From Alphaproteobacteria bacterium (GTDB lineage: Bacteria; Pseudomonadota; Alphaproteobacteria; RF32; CAG-239): a stretch of DNA of 64,000 bases. The translations under genes and the position numbers were made by a program. The stretch is taken from the NCBI GenBank assembly GCA_017528205.1, contig JAFXPE010000009.1, forward strand, positions 1-64,000, given 5' to 3'. Under the pieces are notes generated by a model, which was not told the origin of the DNA, ran no database searches, and saw nothing but the letters and a program-made list of their open reading frames with translations. Positions 1 through 9,064 of this stretch are shown one piece after another; the stretch's first letter is position 1; every line of letters starts with the position of its first letter.

Positions 1-142
1 TTAATGGTATTTTTTCAGCGCAAGAGGCGAAGTTACCCGGCAAGCGAGGTAGCGTAAGCGCCCTGTGGCGAGCCGATGGGAACGAGTGACCGAAGCAACG
101 CGAAAGTGTTGCAAGACGAGTCCCGCCCAAGATCACCAATAT
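1..142. other. Unassigned structured stretch at window edge
   Basis: No gene is supported here. The stretch is more GC-rich than the genes that follow and contains small hairpins, for example GCAAC and GTTGC around a GCGAAAGT loop near 98-115. One frame is open to about position 110, but its translation looks like no known protein. It leads directly into a terminator, so it could be the 3' end of a structured RNA or of a gene that starts outside the window. The end near 120-139 faintly resembles a tRNA 3' end but lacks a proper T-loop and a matching 5' acceptor strand. Confidence 0.2.
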
Positions 143-168
143 AAGCGCTTCGGATGAAGCGCTTTTTT
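143..168 (+). terminator. Rho-independent terminator
   Basis: AAGCGCTT (143-150) and AAGCGCTT (157-164) pair perfectly around a six-base CGGATG loop and are followed by a T run. It would end transcription entering from the left edge of the window. The 154-348 open frame starts inside the hairpin and is therefore unlikely to be a gene. Confidence 0.75.
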
Positions 169-347
169 GTTGACCCAAGGCACTCAAACCCAGGGTTCGT
201 TCAATTCCGACAAAATTTCGCTGCGGGACAAAATCATAAAGCAATTTTAAGCAAGATGCGCCCGCATTTACCATTTATTAAGTTGACTTTATCTAAATTG
301 ACTTTTATTCAAAAAGATATTACCGTTAAGTGGACGTGGAATAAATA

Positions 348-1421
348 ATGCATACAAAACAAACTAATGCAAATTCTGGAACTCAAAATACACAATGGGT
401 AAGTGTTTTAACGGTACTTTCTTGTGTGGCGGTTGTTTATTTGCATGTAAACGGTATTTATTGGACTCATCCCAGCGGAATGCTTTGGCATACATCCAGT
501 TTTATAGAATGTTTGTTTTATTTTGCAGTTCCTTGTTTTTTTATGTTATCCGGATATACATTATTAGATTACAGACAGCGCTATAGTACGAAGTTATTTT
601 TGAAAAAGCGGTTTGTTCGTGTCTTTATTCCTCTTTTGGTTTGGTCGGCCTTTTATTATACTGCATACAATGATATGCATTTTGATAATGGTTTTTGGAG
701 CAGCTTTTTACATTGTAGAATCGAAGATTTGTTTTATTTTTTATATCAGATACAGTTTTGTTATTTGGGGATGATTTATTTTAGTCTTATCCCCAATAAA
801 ATGCGCCATTTAAAATGGATAATTGTATGTTGTTTTGTGTTTTTTTCCGTTTTGCCTTTTTTACATAAGGCCGAAATATTACATATGCCATGGTTAAAAC
901 TGTTTACGGATTGGCAACCTTTATTATTTTGTTTTCTGGGGTATTTTCTCGGAAACACAAATTTGTCTTCAAAACAAAGAGCATTTATTTATGTTCTTGG
1001 TTTTATAGGTTTTCTTTTTCACTATTTTGGCACGACGTTTGTTTCATTTTTGCCTGGCAAGGTGGACCAATTGTATAAAGGGTATTATACATTTCCGGCG
1101 GTTTTTTATTCTTCCGCAATTTTCGTATGGTGTAAAAATTTTAATTGGGATTTCATTTTTAAATATAAAGTTTCCAAAGCATTGTTTAATAAAGTTCTTT
1201 CTTGTACTTTAAGCATTTATCTGGCTCATATAATGATAGTTTATCATACTTTGCCTGTTGTTTACAGTTATTTTGGGATTAACGATTATCCGATAAAATG
1301 CCTGGCATACAGAATTGTTGCGCCGCTGGTAATTATATTTATTATTTGTTCCGTAATAATATTTTTGGCCAGATTTTTGCCGGTGCGACTTCATTGTTTA
1401 TTGGGGTATAAAAAAGAATAA
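348..1421 (+). CDS. Acyltransferase 3 family membrane protein
   Basis: A polytopic membrane protein of 357 residues with about ten hydrophobic segments. The start matches the acyltransferase-3 (OafA/WecH-like) family: a conserved His in the first membrane helix (VVYLHVNG, H33), FFMLSGY at 64-70, and the basic loop KKRFVRVFIPLLVW at 86-99. Family members transfer acetyl or other acyl groups to envelope polysaccharides or lipids across the inner membrane. The specific acceptor cannot be read from the sequence. The gene stands alone, has no clear Shine-Dalgarno site, and is markedly more AT-rich than the housekeeping genes, which suggests transfer. A terminator lies upstream and 188 bases without a gene follow. 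The family is fairly sure, the substrate unknown. Confidence 0.75.
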   Translation: MHTKQTNANSGTQNTQWVSVLTVLSCVAVVYLHVNGIYWTHPSGMLWHTSSFIECLFYFAVPCFFMLSGYTLLDYRQRYSTKLFLKKRFVRVFIPLLVWSAFYYTAYNDMHFDNGFWSSFLHCRIEDLFYFLYQIQFCYLGMIYFSLIPNKMRHLKWIIVCCFVFFSVLPFLHKAEILHMPWLKLFTDWQPLLFCFLGYFLGNTNLSSKQRAFIYVLGFIGFLFHYFGTTFVSFLPGKVDQLYKGYYTFPAVFYSSAIFVWCKNFNWDFIFKYKVSKALFNKVLSCTLSIYLAHIMIVYHTLPVVYSYFGINDYPIKCLAYRIVAPLVIIFIICSVIIFLARFLPVRLHCLLGYKKE

Positions 1422-1609
1422 AAATATATCTGCTATTCTTTTAATGGACAAATTTTGCTTGACTATTGACGGAAATAATGCAAAAATGGTTTTGTCAAAA
1501 AATTATGATGACTATTATTCAGGCAGAAGGTAAAACTCTTTCAAAAATCTTCGCCATAGCATCATTTTTTTATTTATCCGATTGTAGAATTCAAAAAAAA
1601 TAGTAGCTT

Positions 1610-2245
1610 ATGAAAAAGATTTTTTGTTGGGTTTTCGGGCTTATAGGTCTGATTACCGTGTTGTCATGTGAAGATAGCTTCACCATGGACAAGGAGAAAA
1701 GCTTTACTCCCGTAATGTATGCGGCCAAAGAGCCGGAAGTTCTGGGAGAAGAGGCAACAACACTCTTAATCAAAGGTGTCGGAGATTTGGTCTTTGACGA
1801 GATTGAAAAGACCGATTGGAAGATTATCACTCGCTATCATGTGAAATTTAGAGGAGAGAAACCTCTGGAGCTGGAAGATGATGACGATAGAGACGGAAGT
1901 GTCACCTACACGGTTAAAGAAGCTCTATCCACTATTCCGACAAATTACGAGGATGATATTCTGCTGACATTTGATAAGACTAAGGTTACATATACCTATC
2001 TGGGCAGTGAAATCGAACTGGTTCCTGACGGCGGGCTTAAGCTGATGGTTGATATCGAGGAGAAGAAGAGAGAAGAAGAACCTCTCTTTTTGCAAACGGG
2101 AAACATTGTTTTTCGCCTCTGTGTCGGCTATTTACCCGTAAAAATCCATAAACTTCCGTTTGCGGTATATTCCAGCGACGAGAAAATCGATGAATGGATA
2201 AAGGAGCAGGAGGAGCAGGCTAAACAAAACGGATCAAACAAGTAG
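1610..2245 (+). CDS. Putative lipoprotein, Bacteroidota-like
   Basis: A 211-residue protein that begins with a basic, hydrophobic leader ending in the lipobox VLSC (Cys20), so it is probably lipid-anchored. The mature part is acidic and rich in charged residues, with a Glu/Lys/Gln-rich C-terminus, and shows no domain I can name. The gene is separated by three bases from the beta-barrel gene at 2249, so the two probably form an operon and may work together at the outer membrane. There is no Shine-Dalgarno sequence before the ATG, which is usual for Bacteroidota but not for most genes in this window. The function is unknown. Confidence 0.65.
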   Translation: MKKIFCWVFGLIGLITVLSCEDSFTMDKEKSFTPVMYAAKEPEVLGEEATTLLIKGVGDLVFDEIEKTDWKIITRYHVKFRGEKPLELEDDDDRDGSVTYTVKEALSTIPTNYEDDILLTFDKTKVTYTYLGSEIELVPDGGLKLMVDIEEKKREEEPLFLQTGNIVFRLCVGYLPVKIHKLPFAVYSSDEKIDEWIKEQEEQAKQNGSNK

Positions 2246-2248
2246 AGT

Positions 2249-3967
2249 ATGAAAAAATATCTGATTTCGATGCTCTTGTTGTCGGTGACAATGGGAACAT
2301 CGGCACAGAGAATGACCATAAAAACCTCTAACGGTAAAACGGTCGAGATTTTCTGTGAGGGTATTGTTCCTTCGGAGGTAACGGTAATAAACGACAGTGT
2401 CGTTTTCAAAATGCCGCAACCGATGAAGGCAACAGAACAGGTGATAAGTGAACCGGTTGTCGAAAATGTTGATTCTGTTCCCGCGGTGTCTCCTGATGAA
2501 GACATGGTGCAAATAGCCGATACGACTCAGGTGGATTCTATCGGGCGAAACTTCGCTTCTGACGGGACGCCGTCGCTCGTGGGTGTGTTGGCTAATTCAC
2601 TGGCTGAAGAACTCAGTCCGGAATATGCCGAATTTAATCGCGAGCACGCCGGTGATCGACCGCAAAGCGAGAAAGATGTACTGAAGTCCGTAGCCAAGGA
2701 GTTTGTCGATGCCGACGTTGTGGAAACTGCCGATGTTTTGACCCAACTGTTCGCGTGGCTGCGCTTTACAAAGGATTCAACCTTTGTGCCGCACTACGAA
2801 CTGAGAAAGCCGAAAGTTAAGTGGCGCACCTATAACGTTATTACGCTTGACGGCTCGTTCGGTAAGAACATCTCCGATGTTGATGACAAGATTGCCAGTC
2901 AAATTAGCATTGACGATTACGGTGATGATACTACGGTGGAAAACAAGTTTGGTGCCGGCGTCACGTTTTCGCATGTGTATATGAGAGGCAGAGAAGTCAA
3001 CGGTAAGTGGGTGCCAAATCCGACGTGTTTTGCTGTGTCGTGGGGAGGTGTGCTGAGTTACAGTTATGAGAACGAAATGGGTTCGTATGTTAACACCATG
3101 GGCAAGTTCGGGTTCCAAATTGGACGCGACATTGCTTTGGGTGTTGATGCCTTGGTCGGCTGTGGCATTACGCCGTATAATACGTTCTATACCGATGGTA
3201 TATACCATAGTGTGTTGAATAAGTCGGCGTTTTGCTTTAAGTACGGCTTGCAGGCGTGGGGTTCTTTGAATTTTACCAAGGACACTTATACTGCAATATA
3301 TGCCCGCTACATAACTTCACTCAAACCGACGTCTTCGATAGGCGAATTGCCCGAAAATTGGGAGGTAGTTCTGGAAAACTTTAATCCGTCGAGCTGGACC
3401 GTGGGTTTGGCCGTGGGTTATAAGTTCGGAGAACCGACTATGCCGTCTCGCAACAAGCGTTTGCAGGTAACCCTCAGCAGCGGCTATCAGCTGATAGGCA
3501 AGCAAAAAGGCTTAATTACTTCGTGTGAATTCGGGCGCTTTACAAAGGTAAGCTCGAGCACCTCGATTAATTACGGTCTGGCTGTTGAGGAAATGTTTGA
3601 TTTCAAGAATGTCCGTGAGCATTACAGCAGTGTGTTGCTCTCCGGCGGATTCAGAGTCAGACAACCCGAAAGCAAATGGTTCTGGGGCGCCAAAATCTAC
3701 GGCGGTGTCGGCGATTATGCCGTAAAGCTTATCGGTTCCAGAGATCGCAGTGAAATTACAAACTCCATTAAAAAGCTTTGTGCTAAGGGAGCTTTGCAAC
3801 TGAACGGCGGTTTAAGAATCGGAAAGTGTAACGAGGTGTTTGCCGCCTGTCGCTTCGGCGGCCATTTCGGCAAGGCTATCGACATGGACGGTTTTGATGA
3901 GGCATCGTACGACAACCTGAGCGGCTTTGAGCTTGACACAACATTGGGATACAGAGTAACCTTCTGA
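2249..3967 (+). CDS. Outer-membrane beta-barrel protein, Bacteroidota-like
   Basis: A 572-residue exported protein. The signal peptide runs to about residue 19 (GTSA before Q). It is followed by a short strand segment RMTIKTSNGKTVEIF of a kind common in Bacteroidota surface proteins, then an acidic linker to about residue 180, then alternating aromatic/glycine strands ending in YRVTF, the usual barrel end. Residues around CFKYGLQAW and YARYITS match CFKYGAQLW and FARYVYS in the protein at 57413-58312, so the two are homologues. The last third (after about 400) repeats barrel-like strands and may enlarge the barrel. It probably shares an operon with the preceding lipoprotein gene. The ATG has no strong Shine-Dalgarno site. 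The ligand or role is unknown. Confidence 0.7.
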   Translation: MKKYLISMLLLSVTMGTSAQRMTIKTSNGKTVEIFCEGIVPSEVTVINDSVVFKMPQPMKATEQVISEPVVENVDSVPAVSPDEDMVQIADTTQVDSIGRNFASDGTPSLVGVLANSLAEELSPEYAEFNREHAGDRPQSEKDVLKSVAKEFVDADVVETADVLTQLFAWLRFTKDSTFVPHYELRKPKVKWRTYNVITLDGSFGKNISDVDDKIASQISIDDYGDDTTVENKFGAGVTFSHVYMRGREVNGKWVPNPTCFAVSWGGVLSYSYENEMGSYVNTMGKFGFQIGRDIALGVDALVGCGITPYNTFYTDGIYHSVLNKSAFCFKYGLQAWGSLNFTKDTYTAIYARYITSLKPTSSIGELPENWEVVLENFNPSSWTVGLAVGYKFGEPTMPSRNKRLQVTLSSGYQLIGKQKGLITSCEFGRFTKVSSSTSINYGLAVEEMFDFKNVREHYSSVLLSGGFRVRQPESKWFWGAKIYGGVGDYAVKLIGSRDRSEITNSIKKLCAKGALQLNGGLRIGKCNEVFAACRFGGHFGKAIDMDGFDEASYDNLSGFELDTTLGYRVTF

Positions 3968-3974
3968 TAAGAAA

Positions 3975-4010
3975 AACAACCGATACCGAATGAGTATCGG
4001 TTGTTTTTTT
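3975..4010 (+). terminator. Rho-independent terminator
   Basis: A perfect 12-bp stem (AACAACCGATAC with GTATCGGTTGTT) around an eight-base loop, followed by a T run. It ends the lipoprotein/barrel operon. Confidence 0.9.
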
Positions 4011-4020
4011 GTTGCCATTA

Positions 4021-4049
4021 TTGCAATTTTACAAAAAATCTGATAACTT
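4021..4049 (+). promoter_or_regulatory. Candidate sigma-70 promoter of the efflux operon
   Basis: TTGCAA at 4021 and TAACTT at 4044 are separated by 17 bases, about 80 bases before the membrane-fusion gene. It is a reasonable but not ideal match. Confidence 0.4.
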
Positions 4050-4127
4050 ATCCGAAGTCGAGTCGAAACGCTTGAAAAAAGGAAAGTATTAAGACTTGAA
4101 AACTAATTAAATCAAAGGGATAATACT

Positions 4128-5237
4128 ATGACTGCAGAAAAAATCGAGTATAAAAGTTTAATAAAATATGGTGTGTTTGCGGTGTTATTTATGGGGGTGG
4201 GAGCATATCTTTACTCTTTAAGCACATCGAATAGTTCGGCACTATTGGGTGTACAGGAAGCGCCGTATGTGCTGACGCGTCCTTTGGTTAAAGGCGATGT
4301 GTCGGAAAAGGATAAGCATATTGCCAAAGTTGAAGCAATCAACAGCGTAGATGTTATTCCGCAAGTTTCCGGCTATTTGGAAAAAATACTTTTTGAAAGC
4401 GGTGCCGAAGTTAAAAAAGGTCAAACCATTTTTATTATTGAGCAAACCCAATACAAGGCAGATTTGGAAAAGGCAGAAGCTACGGTTGAACAGGCTCAAA
4501 AGCAATATGATCGTCTCAGCACTTTAAACAAAAGCAAGTTTACTTCGGATAAAGATTTTGAAGAAATTGAAAGTGCATTGAGACAAGCTAAGGCTAATAT
4601 GGAAATTGCCAAACTTAATTTGGAACACTCGGAAATTAAGTCGCCGATGGACGGTAAAATCGGCAAGGCTTTGGTGTCGGTCGGTAATTATGTTTCGTCT
4701 TCTACCGGTAAATTGGCGCATATTGTACAGGCCAATCCGATAAGAATAGCTTTTTCCGTGAGCGATAAAGAGCGTTTGATGATTATGCAAAATTCCGACA
4801 GCGTGGGTGATGACGCTTTTGTAGAAATTGTTTTACCGAACGGTGATGTAAGAAAAGCAGAAACGAAAAACTTTTTTGTGGATAATGAAGTTGATGCCAC
4901 CACAGCAACAATTCCGGTTTATTTGGATGTTGAAAATTCGGATAATTTTTTGGTTCCGGGCAACTATGTCGATATATACATACACTATACGGCGGCCAAA
5001 GATGCGCTTTTGGTACCGCAACAGGCTTTGATGTCCGATATCAACGGCACTTATGTTATGATTGTTAACGCTGATAACAAAGTTGAACAAAAATATATCA
5101 CTTTGGGCGCAACCATGGGAGAAGATCAGGAGGTTAAGAGCGGCTTGAACGGAGACGAAAGAGTCATCGTTCAGGGTTTACAAAAAGTAGCGGTGGGAAT
5201 GACGGTTAATCCGAATCATTTAACCGGTGAAAAGTAA
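4128..5237 (+). CDS. RND efflux periplasmic adaptor (membrane fusion protein)
   Basis: A 369-residue adaptor of the AcrA/MexA type that would join an inner-membrane RND pump to an outer-membrane channel. An N-terminal membrane anchor (about 13-32) is followed by the split lipoyl-like domain (VIPQVSGYLEKILFESGAEV near 75-95), a helical hairpin rich in Glu/Lys/Gln (about 110-165), the second lipoyl half (IKSPMDGKIGKALVSVGNYV) and beta-barrel and membrane-proximal domains. AAAGGGA lies ten bases before the ATG. The pump gene follows after 12 bases, so the two are co-transcribed. No TolC-like gene lies nearby, so the channel must be encoded elsewhere. Confidence 0.9.
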   Translation: MTAEKIEYKSLIKYGVFAVLFMGVGAYLYSLSTSNSSALLGVQEAPYVLTRPLVKGDVSEKDKHIAKVEAINSVDVIPQVSGYLEKILFESGAEVKKGQTIFIIEQTQYKADLEKAEATVEQAQKQYDRLSTLNKSKFTSDKDFEEIESALRQAKANMEIAKLNLEHSEIKSPMDGKIGKALVSVGNYVSSSTGKLAHIVQANPIRIAFSVSDKERLMIMQNSDSVGDDAFVEIVLPNGDVRKAETKNFFVDNEVDATTATIPVYLDVENSDNFLVPGNYVDIYIHYTAAKDALLVPQQALMSDINGTYVMIVNADNKVEQKYITLGATMGEDQEVKSGLNGDERVIVQGLQKVAVGMTVNPNHLTGEK

Positions 5238-5249
5238 GGAGAATGAACA

Positions 5250-8200
5250 ATGTTTTCGGCAACATTTATTGAGCGTCCGCGCTTTTCTTTTGTTATTTCG
5301 ATTTTAATTGTGGTTGTCGGTTTGATTTCCATTATGAAACTGCCGATAGCTCTGTATCCGGAAGTTACGCCGCCGCAAATATCGGTATCGGCTTTTTATC
5401 CGGGGGCTTCGGCAGAGGTTATTGCCAGTATGGTGGGTATTCCTATCGAAGATGAAATAAACGGCGTGGAAAATATGCTTTATATGGATTCTTCATCGGA
5501 AGATGCTACTTACAACTTAACGGTAACTTTTGAAACCGGAACCGATCCGGATACGGCGCAGGTTAAGGTTCAAAATCGTGTGCAACAGGCAAATTCAAAG
5601 CTACCGGATGCCGTGACCAGACAGGGTGTGGAAGTTACTAAAGAATCGTCAAATACTTTGGGTTATTTGTCCTTTATTTCGCCGAAAGGCACTTTTAGTG
5701 AGGCCAATCTTGCCGATTATGTGTACAATAATATCGAAAGACCTCTCTCAAGAGTTCCGGGAGTTGGTGCAATCAGCGTGTTCAGTTCGGCTTTGAGTAT
5801 GCGCATTTGGTTGAATTCGGATAAAATGGCGGCTTTGAACATTTCTATAGATGATGTAAAAAAAGCCATATCCGGTCAGAACTATCAACCTTCGTTGGGT
5901 AAGGTGGGTGCGGTGCCGACCGAAGAAAGTAATTTGATGACTTTTTCTTTGCAAACAACCGGCCGTTTGAGCACCAAAGAAGAATTTGATGATATTATTG
6001 TCAGAACGGCAGATGCCGGCGGTTTGGTGCGCTTAAAAGACGTTGCCCGCGTGGAATTGGGACAGGAAAATTATTCGCAGTCATCTTTGTATAACGATAA
6101 AAACTCGGTTACTTTATCCATTGCATTGGCATCCGGAGGTAATGCAATTGCTACTATGACCGGCGTTAAAAAGACAATGGAGGAATTAGCAAAAAGTTTT
6201 CCGGAAGATCTGGAATACGTTGTGGTTTATGATTCAACAAAATATATTGATGCCTCCATTGAAGAAGTTGTTATGACTTTGTTCTTGACGCTGTTGCTGG
6301 TGGTGGCCGTATGTTACTTCTTTTTACAAGATGTTAATTCTACCATTATTCCGGCCTTAACCATTCCGGTTTCGGTTTTGGGAACGTTCGCGGTGATGTT
6401 GATGATTGGTTACAGTATCAATATGTTTACGCTGTTTGCGCTGTTGTTGGCCATCGGTTTGGTGGTTGATGATGCCATTGTGGTGGTGGAACGCGTGATG
6501 TATTTGTTGCAACACGAAAATATGAGTGCTCGAGATGCAACATATAAGGCTATGGGTGAAATTTCCGGCGCTTTGATTGCAACTTCGCTCGTGTTGTTGG
6601 CTATTTTTGTGCCGGTGGGCTTTTTGGACGGGATTACTGGTTTGATTTATCAGCAATTTTCCGTTACCATTTGTACGGCAATATTATTCTCTTTGTTGAA
6701 TGCCTTGACTTTGTCGCCGGCGTTGTGTTCTTTGTTATTGAAGAAACCGAAGGCTAATTCACAAAATCGGTTTTGGAATAAAGTAAACAATGTTATTTCC
6801 AGAGTAATCAACACTTATGCAACAGCTGTGTCTTATGTGGCTAAAAGTTTGGTGTTGATACTTATTGTATTCGCCGGTTTGGTGTTGATATTGTCCGGTT
6901 TGTTTAAGTTTTCGCAAACTTCGTTTATTCCGGACGAAGATCAAGGTATAATTATGATGAGTGTTCAATTGCCGGAAGGTGCAACTCAAAAACGTACGAA
7001 AGCGGTTTTGGAACAAATTAAAGAAGTTATCGATACCGAGAAATCGGTGGAAAACGTAATGTCTATTATCGGTTATAATGCTGTGGGCGGCAGAGGTGAA
7101 AACGTCGGAATGAACGTTCTTGTGTTGAAACCGTGGGCCGAAAGAGAAGATGCTTCCGAGCATTCTACGGCTATTTTAAACCGATTAAGAGGCAAATTGA
7201 CCAATATAACTTCTGCCGAAATACAGTTGTTTGAACAGCCGGCCATTTCCGGTTTGGGTAATGCCAGCGGTTTGGATATCAGATTGGAATCGAAAAAAGT
7301 TACGGATTATTCCAAGTTGGATTCAGTGTTGCAGGGCTATTTGGCAGGTATCAATCAGTTGCCGGAAATTGCGTATGCTTATACGACATTTAACGCGCAT
7401 ACGCCGAATATCTACTTGGATATAAACCGGACCAAAGCAGAAAGTATGAAGGTTCCGGTATCTAATATCTTTTCGGTGTTGGAGAGCTATTTCGGCTCAA
7501 GCTATATCAACGATATTAATTTGGGAACACAGGTTAATAAGGTGATGATAGAGGCTGATTGGCCATATAGAAACGATGTTGAAAGCATCAATAACATTTA
7601 TGTTCAAAACAATGATGGTAAAATGGTGCCGATGCGCGGTATGGTTGACTTGAGAAAAGTTTTGGCTCCGCGTGTTGTTAAGAGATATAACCAATTTGCC
7701 TCTGCCGGTATAACCGCCGTTGCAACTCCAGGGGTGTCTACCGGTTCGGCCATGAATGCGGTGGAAAAATTAGCAAAACAATTGCCTGACGGATATGATA
7801 TTGAGTGGTCAACCATGAGCTATCAGGAAAAACTGAGCTCCGGTCAAATGGGTTATATCATTATGTTGGCGATTATCTTTGCATATCTGTTTTTGGTGGC
7901 GCAATACGAGAGCTTTATTATACCTATTCCGGTGCTGTTGAGCTTGGTGGTTGCCGTCAGCGGTGCATTGGTAGGTTTGTTTATCAGCGGTTTGCCGCTC
8001 AGCGTTTATGCGCAGTTGGGATTGGTACTGTTGATAGGTTTGGCTGCGAAAAACGCTATTCTTATTATTGAATTTGCTAAAGATGAAAGAGAAAAGGGGG
8101 CATCGGTTATTGAAGCTGCCACTACGGGTTTGAAAGAGCGCTTCAGAGCGGTTATGATGACGGCATTTGCCTTTATTTTGGGTGTTCTTCCGATGGTAAT

Positions 8201-8360
8201 TGCCTCAGGTGCCGCGGCCGAAAGCAGAAAAGCCATCGGCGTACCGGTGTTTTACGGAATGCTGGCGGCAACTTTGCTCGGTGTGTTAGTGATACCGTTA
8301 ATGTATGTGTTGATACAAACGTTGTTTGAGCGGTTTCGTAATCGTAAAAAGACGGCTTAA
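5250..8360 (+). CDS. RND multidrug efflux transporter, AcrB/HAE1 type
   Basis: A 1036-residue inner-membrane proton/drug antiporter of normal family length. It shows the typical start ([23 protein letters not shown]), two large periplasmic loops, and twelve membrane helices. The proton-relay aspartates D407 and D408 in helix 4 ([12 protein letters not shown]) and K934 in helix 10 ([13 protein letters not shown]) are present, so the pump is probably active. A good Shine-Dalgarno site (AAGGAG) precedes the ATG. It forms the pump with the adaptor encoded 12 bases upstream. No regulator gene is adjacent. The drug or lipid substrate cannot be predicted. Confidence 0.95.
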   Translation: MFSATFIERPRFSFVISILIVVVGLISIMKLPIALYPEVTPPQISVSAFYPGASAEVIASMVGIPIEDEINGVENMLYMDSSSEDATYNLTVTFETGTDPDTAQVKVQNRVQQANSKLPDAVTRQGVEVTKESSNTLGYLSFISPKGTFSEANLADYVYNNIERPLSRVPGVGAISVFSSALSMRIWLNSDKMAALNISIDDVKKAISGQNYQPSLGKVGAVPTEESNLMTFSLQTTGRLSTKEEFDDIIVRTADAGGLVRLKDVARVELGQENYSQSSLYNDKNSVTLSIALASGGNAIATMTGVKKTMEELAKSFPEDLEYVVVYDSTKYIDASIEEVVMTLFLTLLLVVAVCYFFLQDVNSTIIPALTIPVSVLGTFAVMLMIGYSINMFTLFALLLAIGLVVDDAIVVVERVMYLLQHENMSARDATYKAMGEISGALIATSLVLLAIFVPVGFLDGITGLIYQQFSVTICTAILFSLLNALTLSPALCSLLLKKPKANSQNRFWNKVNNVISRVINTYATAVSYVAKSLVLILIVFAGLVLILSGLFKFSQTSFIPDEDQGIIMMSVQLPEGATQKRTKAVLEQIKEVIDTEKSVENVMSIIGYNAVGGRGENVGMNVLVLKPWAEREDASEHSTAILNRLRGKLTNITSAEIQLFEQPAISGLGNASGLDIRLESKKVTDYSKLDSVLQGYLAGINQLPEIAYAYTTFNAHTPNIYLDINRTKAESMKVPVSNIFSVLESYFGSSYINDINLGTQVNKVMIEADWPYRNDVESINNIYVQNNDGKMVPMRGMVDLRKVLAPRVVKRYNQFASAGITAVATPGVSTGSAMNAVEKLAKQLPDGYDIEWSTMSYQEKLSSGQMGYIIMLAIIFAYLFLVAQYESFIIPIPVLLSLVVAVSGALVGLFISGLPLSVYAQLGLVLLIGLAAKNAILIIEFAKDEREKGASVIEAATTGLKERFRAVMMTAFAFILGVLPMVIASGAAAESRKAIGVPVFYGMLAATLLGVLVIPLMYVLIQTLFERFRNRKKTA

Positions 8361-8402
8361 ATCAATCCAAGTTTATAATTAAGCAATAATGCTGAAACAA
8401 AA

Positions 8403-8427
8403 AACTCCTCGCTATGAGGAGTTTTTT
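8403..8427 (+). terminator. Rho-independent terminator
   Basis: AACTCCTC (8403-8410) pairs with GAGGAGTT (8416-8423) around GCTAT, followed by T residues. It ends the efflux operon. Confidence 0.85.
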
Positions 8428-8476
8428 GTTGGGGTAGAAAATGTTGATAGAGAAAAAAGGTATATTTACAAAAAAA

Positions 8477-8505
8477 TTGACAAATTTTCTCTAAAGTGTT
8501 AAACT
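8477..8505 (+). promoter_or_regulatory. Sigma-70 promoter
   Basis: A perfect TTGACA at 8477 and TAAACT at 8500 are separated by 17 bases. It lies 34 bases upstream of the 8539 gene, just after the terminator of the efflux operon. Confidence 0.7.
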
Positions 8506-8538
8506 GACGATAACTGAAATAAGTAAAGGAGAAATGTT

Positions 8539-9042
8539 ATGCGCGGAGATTTAAAAACTTTGGGGATTGCCGGTATAATCGGGGTTGCGGCTATGGGTTA
8601 TGCTTTAAATCAGAGAGGGTATATCTCAATTCCGCAGGATAGAATAGACGATGTGCCGGAAAAAAAGGCAAAAGAAATTCGCTTGAGCTATGATGAAAAG
8701 CTTAAACATAATCTGGACAGCCTGTTAGACGAGGGAATCTCCACAAGAGACGCCATAAAAGATGCGCACACCATAACTTGGGAAGATGCCAAGAAAACTA
8801 TGCCGAATAAGTGTGCGGATTATAGCGGAGAAGATTGGGTTAAGCTCGATGAGGCGCAGACTCAGATAGAGGCCTCAAGAAAGGTTTTGTCCGGCCGCGC
8901 TACGTTTGTTTTTTATAAGGAAGATTATCCGGAAAATTTGGAAAATCAGATAAAAGAAAAAAGAAAAGAGTTGCAAAAATTAAACAATAAAGAACAAACG
9001 GTTCCTTCTAAAGTTCCGCCAACAAAGGAAATGTACTTATAA
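8539..9042 (+). CDS. Membrane-anchored protein of unknown function
   Basis: A 167-residue protein with one N-terminal hydrophobic segment (about 6-23, LGIAGIIGVAAMGYAL). The rest is hydrophilic, Lys/Glu-rich and mostly helical, and probably lies in the periplasm. I recognise no domain. An AAAGGAG Shine-Dalgarno site and a strong promoter precede it. It is 22 bases from the phospholipase-like gene, so the two may be co-transcribed. Confidence 0.65.
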   Translation: MRGDLKTLGIAGIIGVAAMGYALNQRGYISIPQDRIDDVPEKKAKEIRLSYDEKLKHNLDSLLDEGISTRDAIKDAHTITWEDAKKTMPNKCADYSGEDWVKLDEAQTQIEASRKVLSGRATFVFYKEDYPENLENQIKEKRKELQKLNNKEQTVPSKVPPTKEMYL

Positions 9043-9064
9043 TTTAATTCGGAACAACGTTGAA

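Noticed and set aside
154-348. Open frame of 64 codons
   Set aside because: It starts inside the terminator hairpin, has no ribosome site, and its sequence lacks protein-like features.
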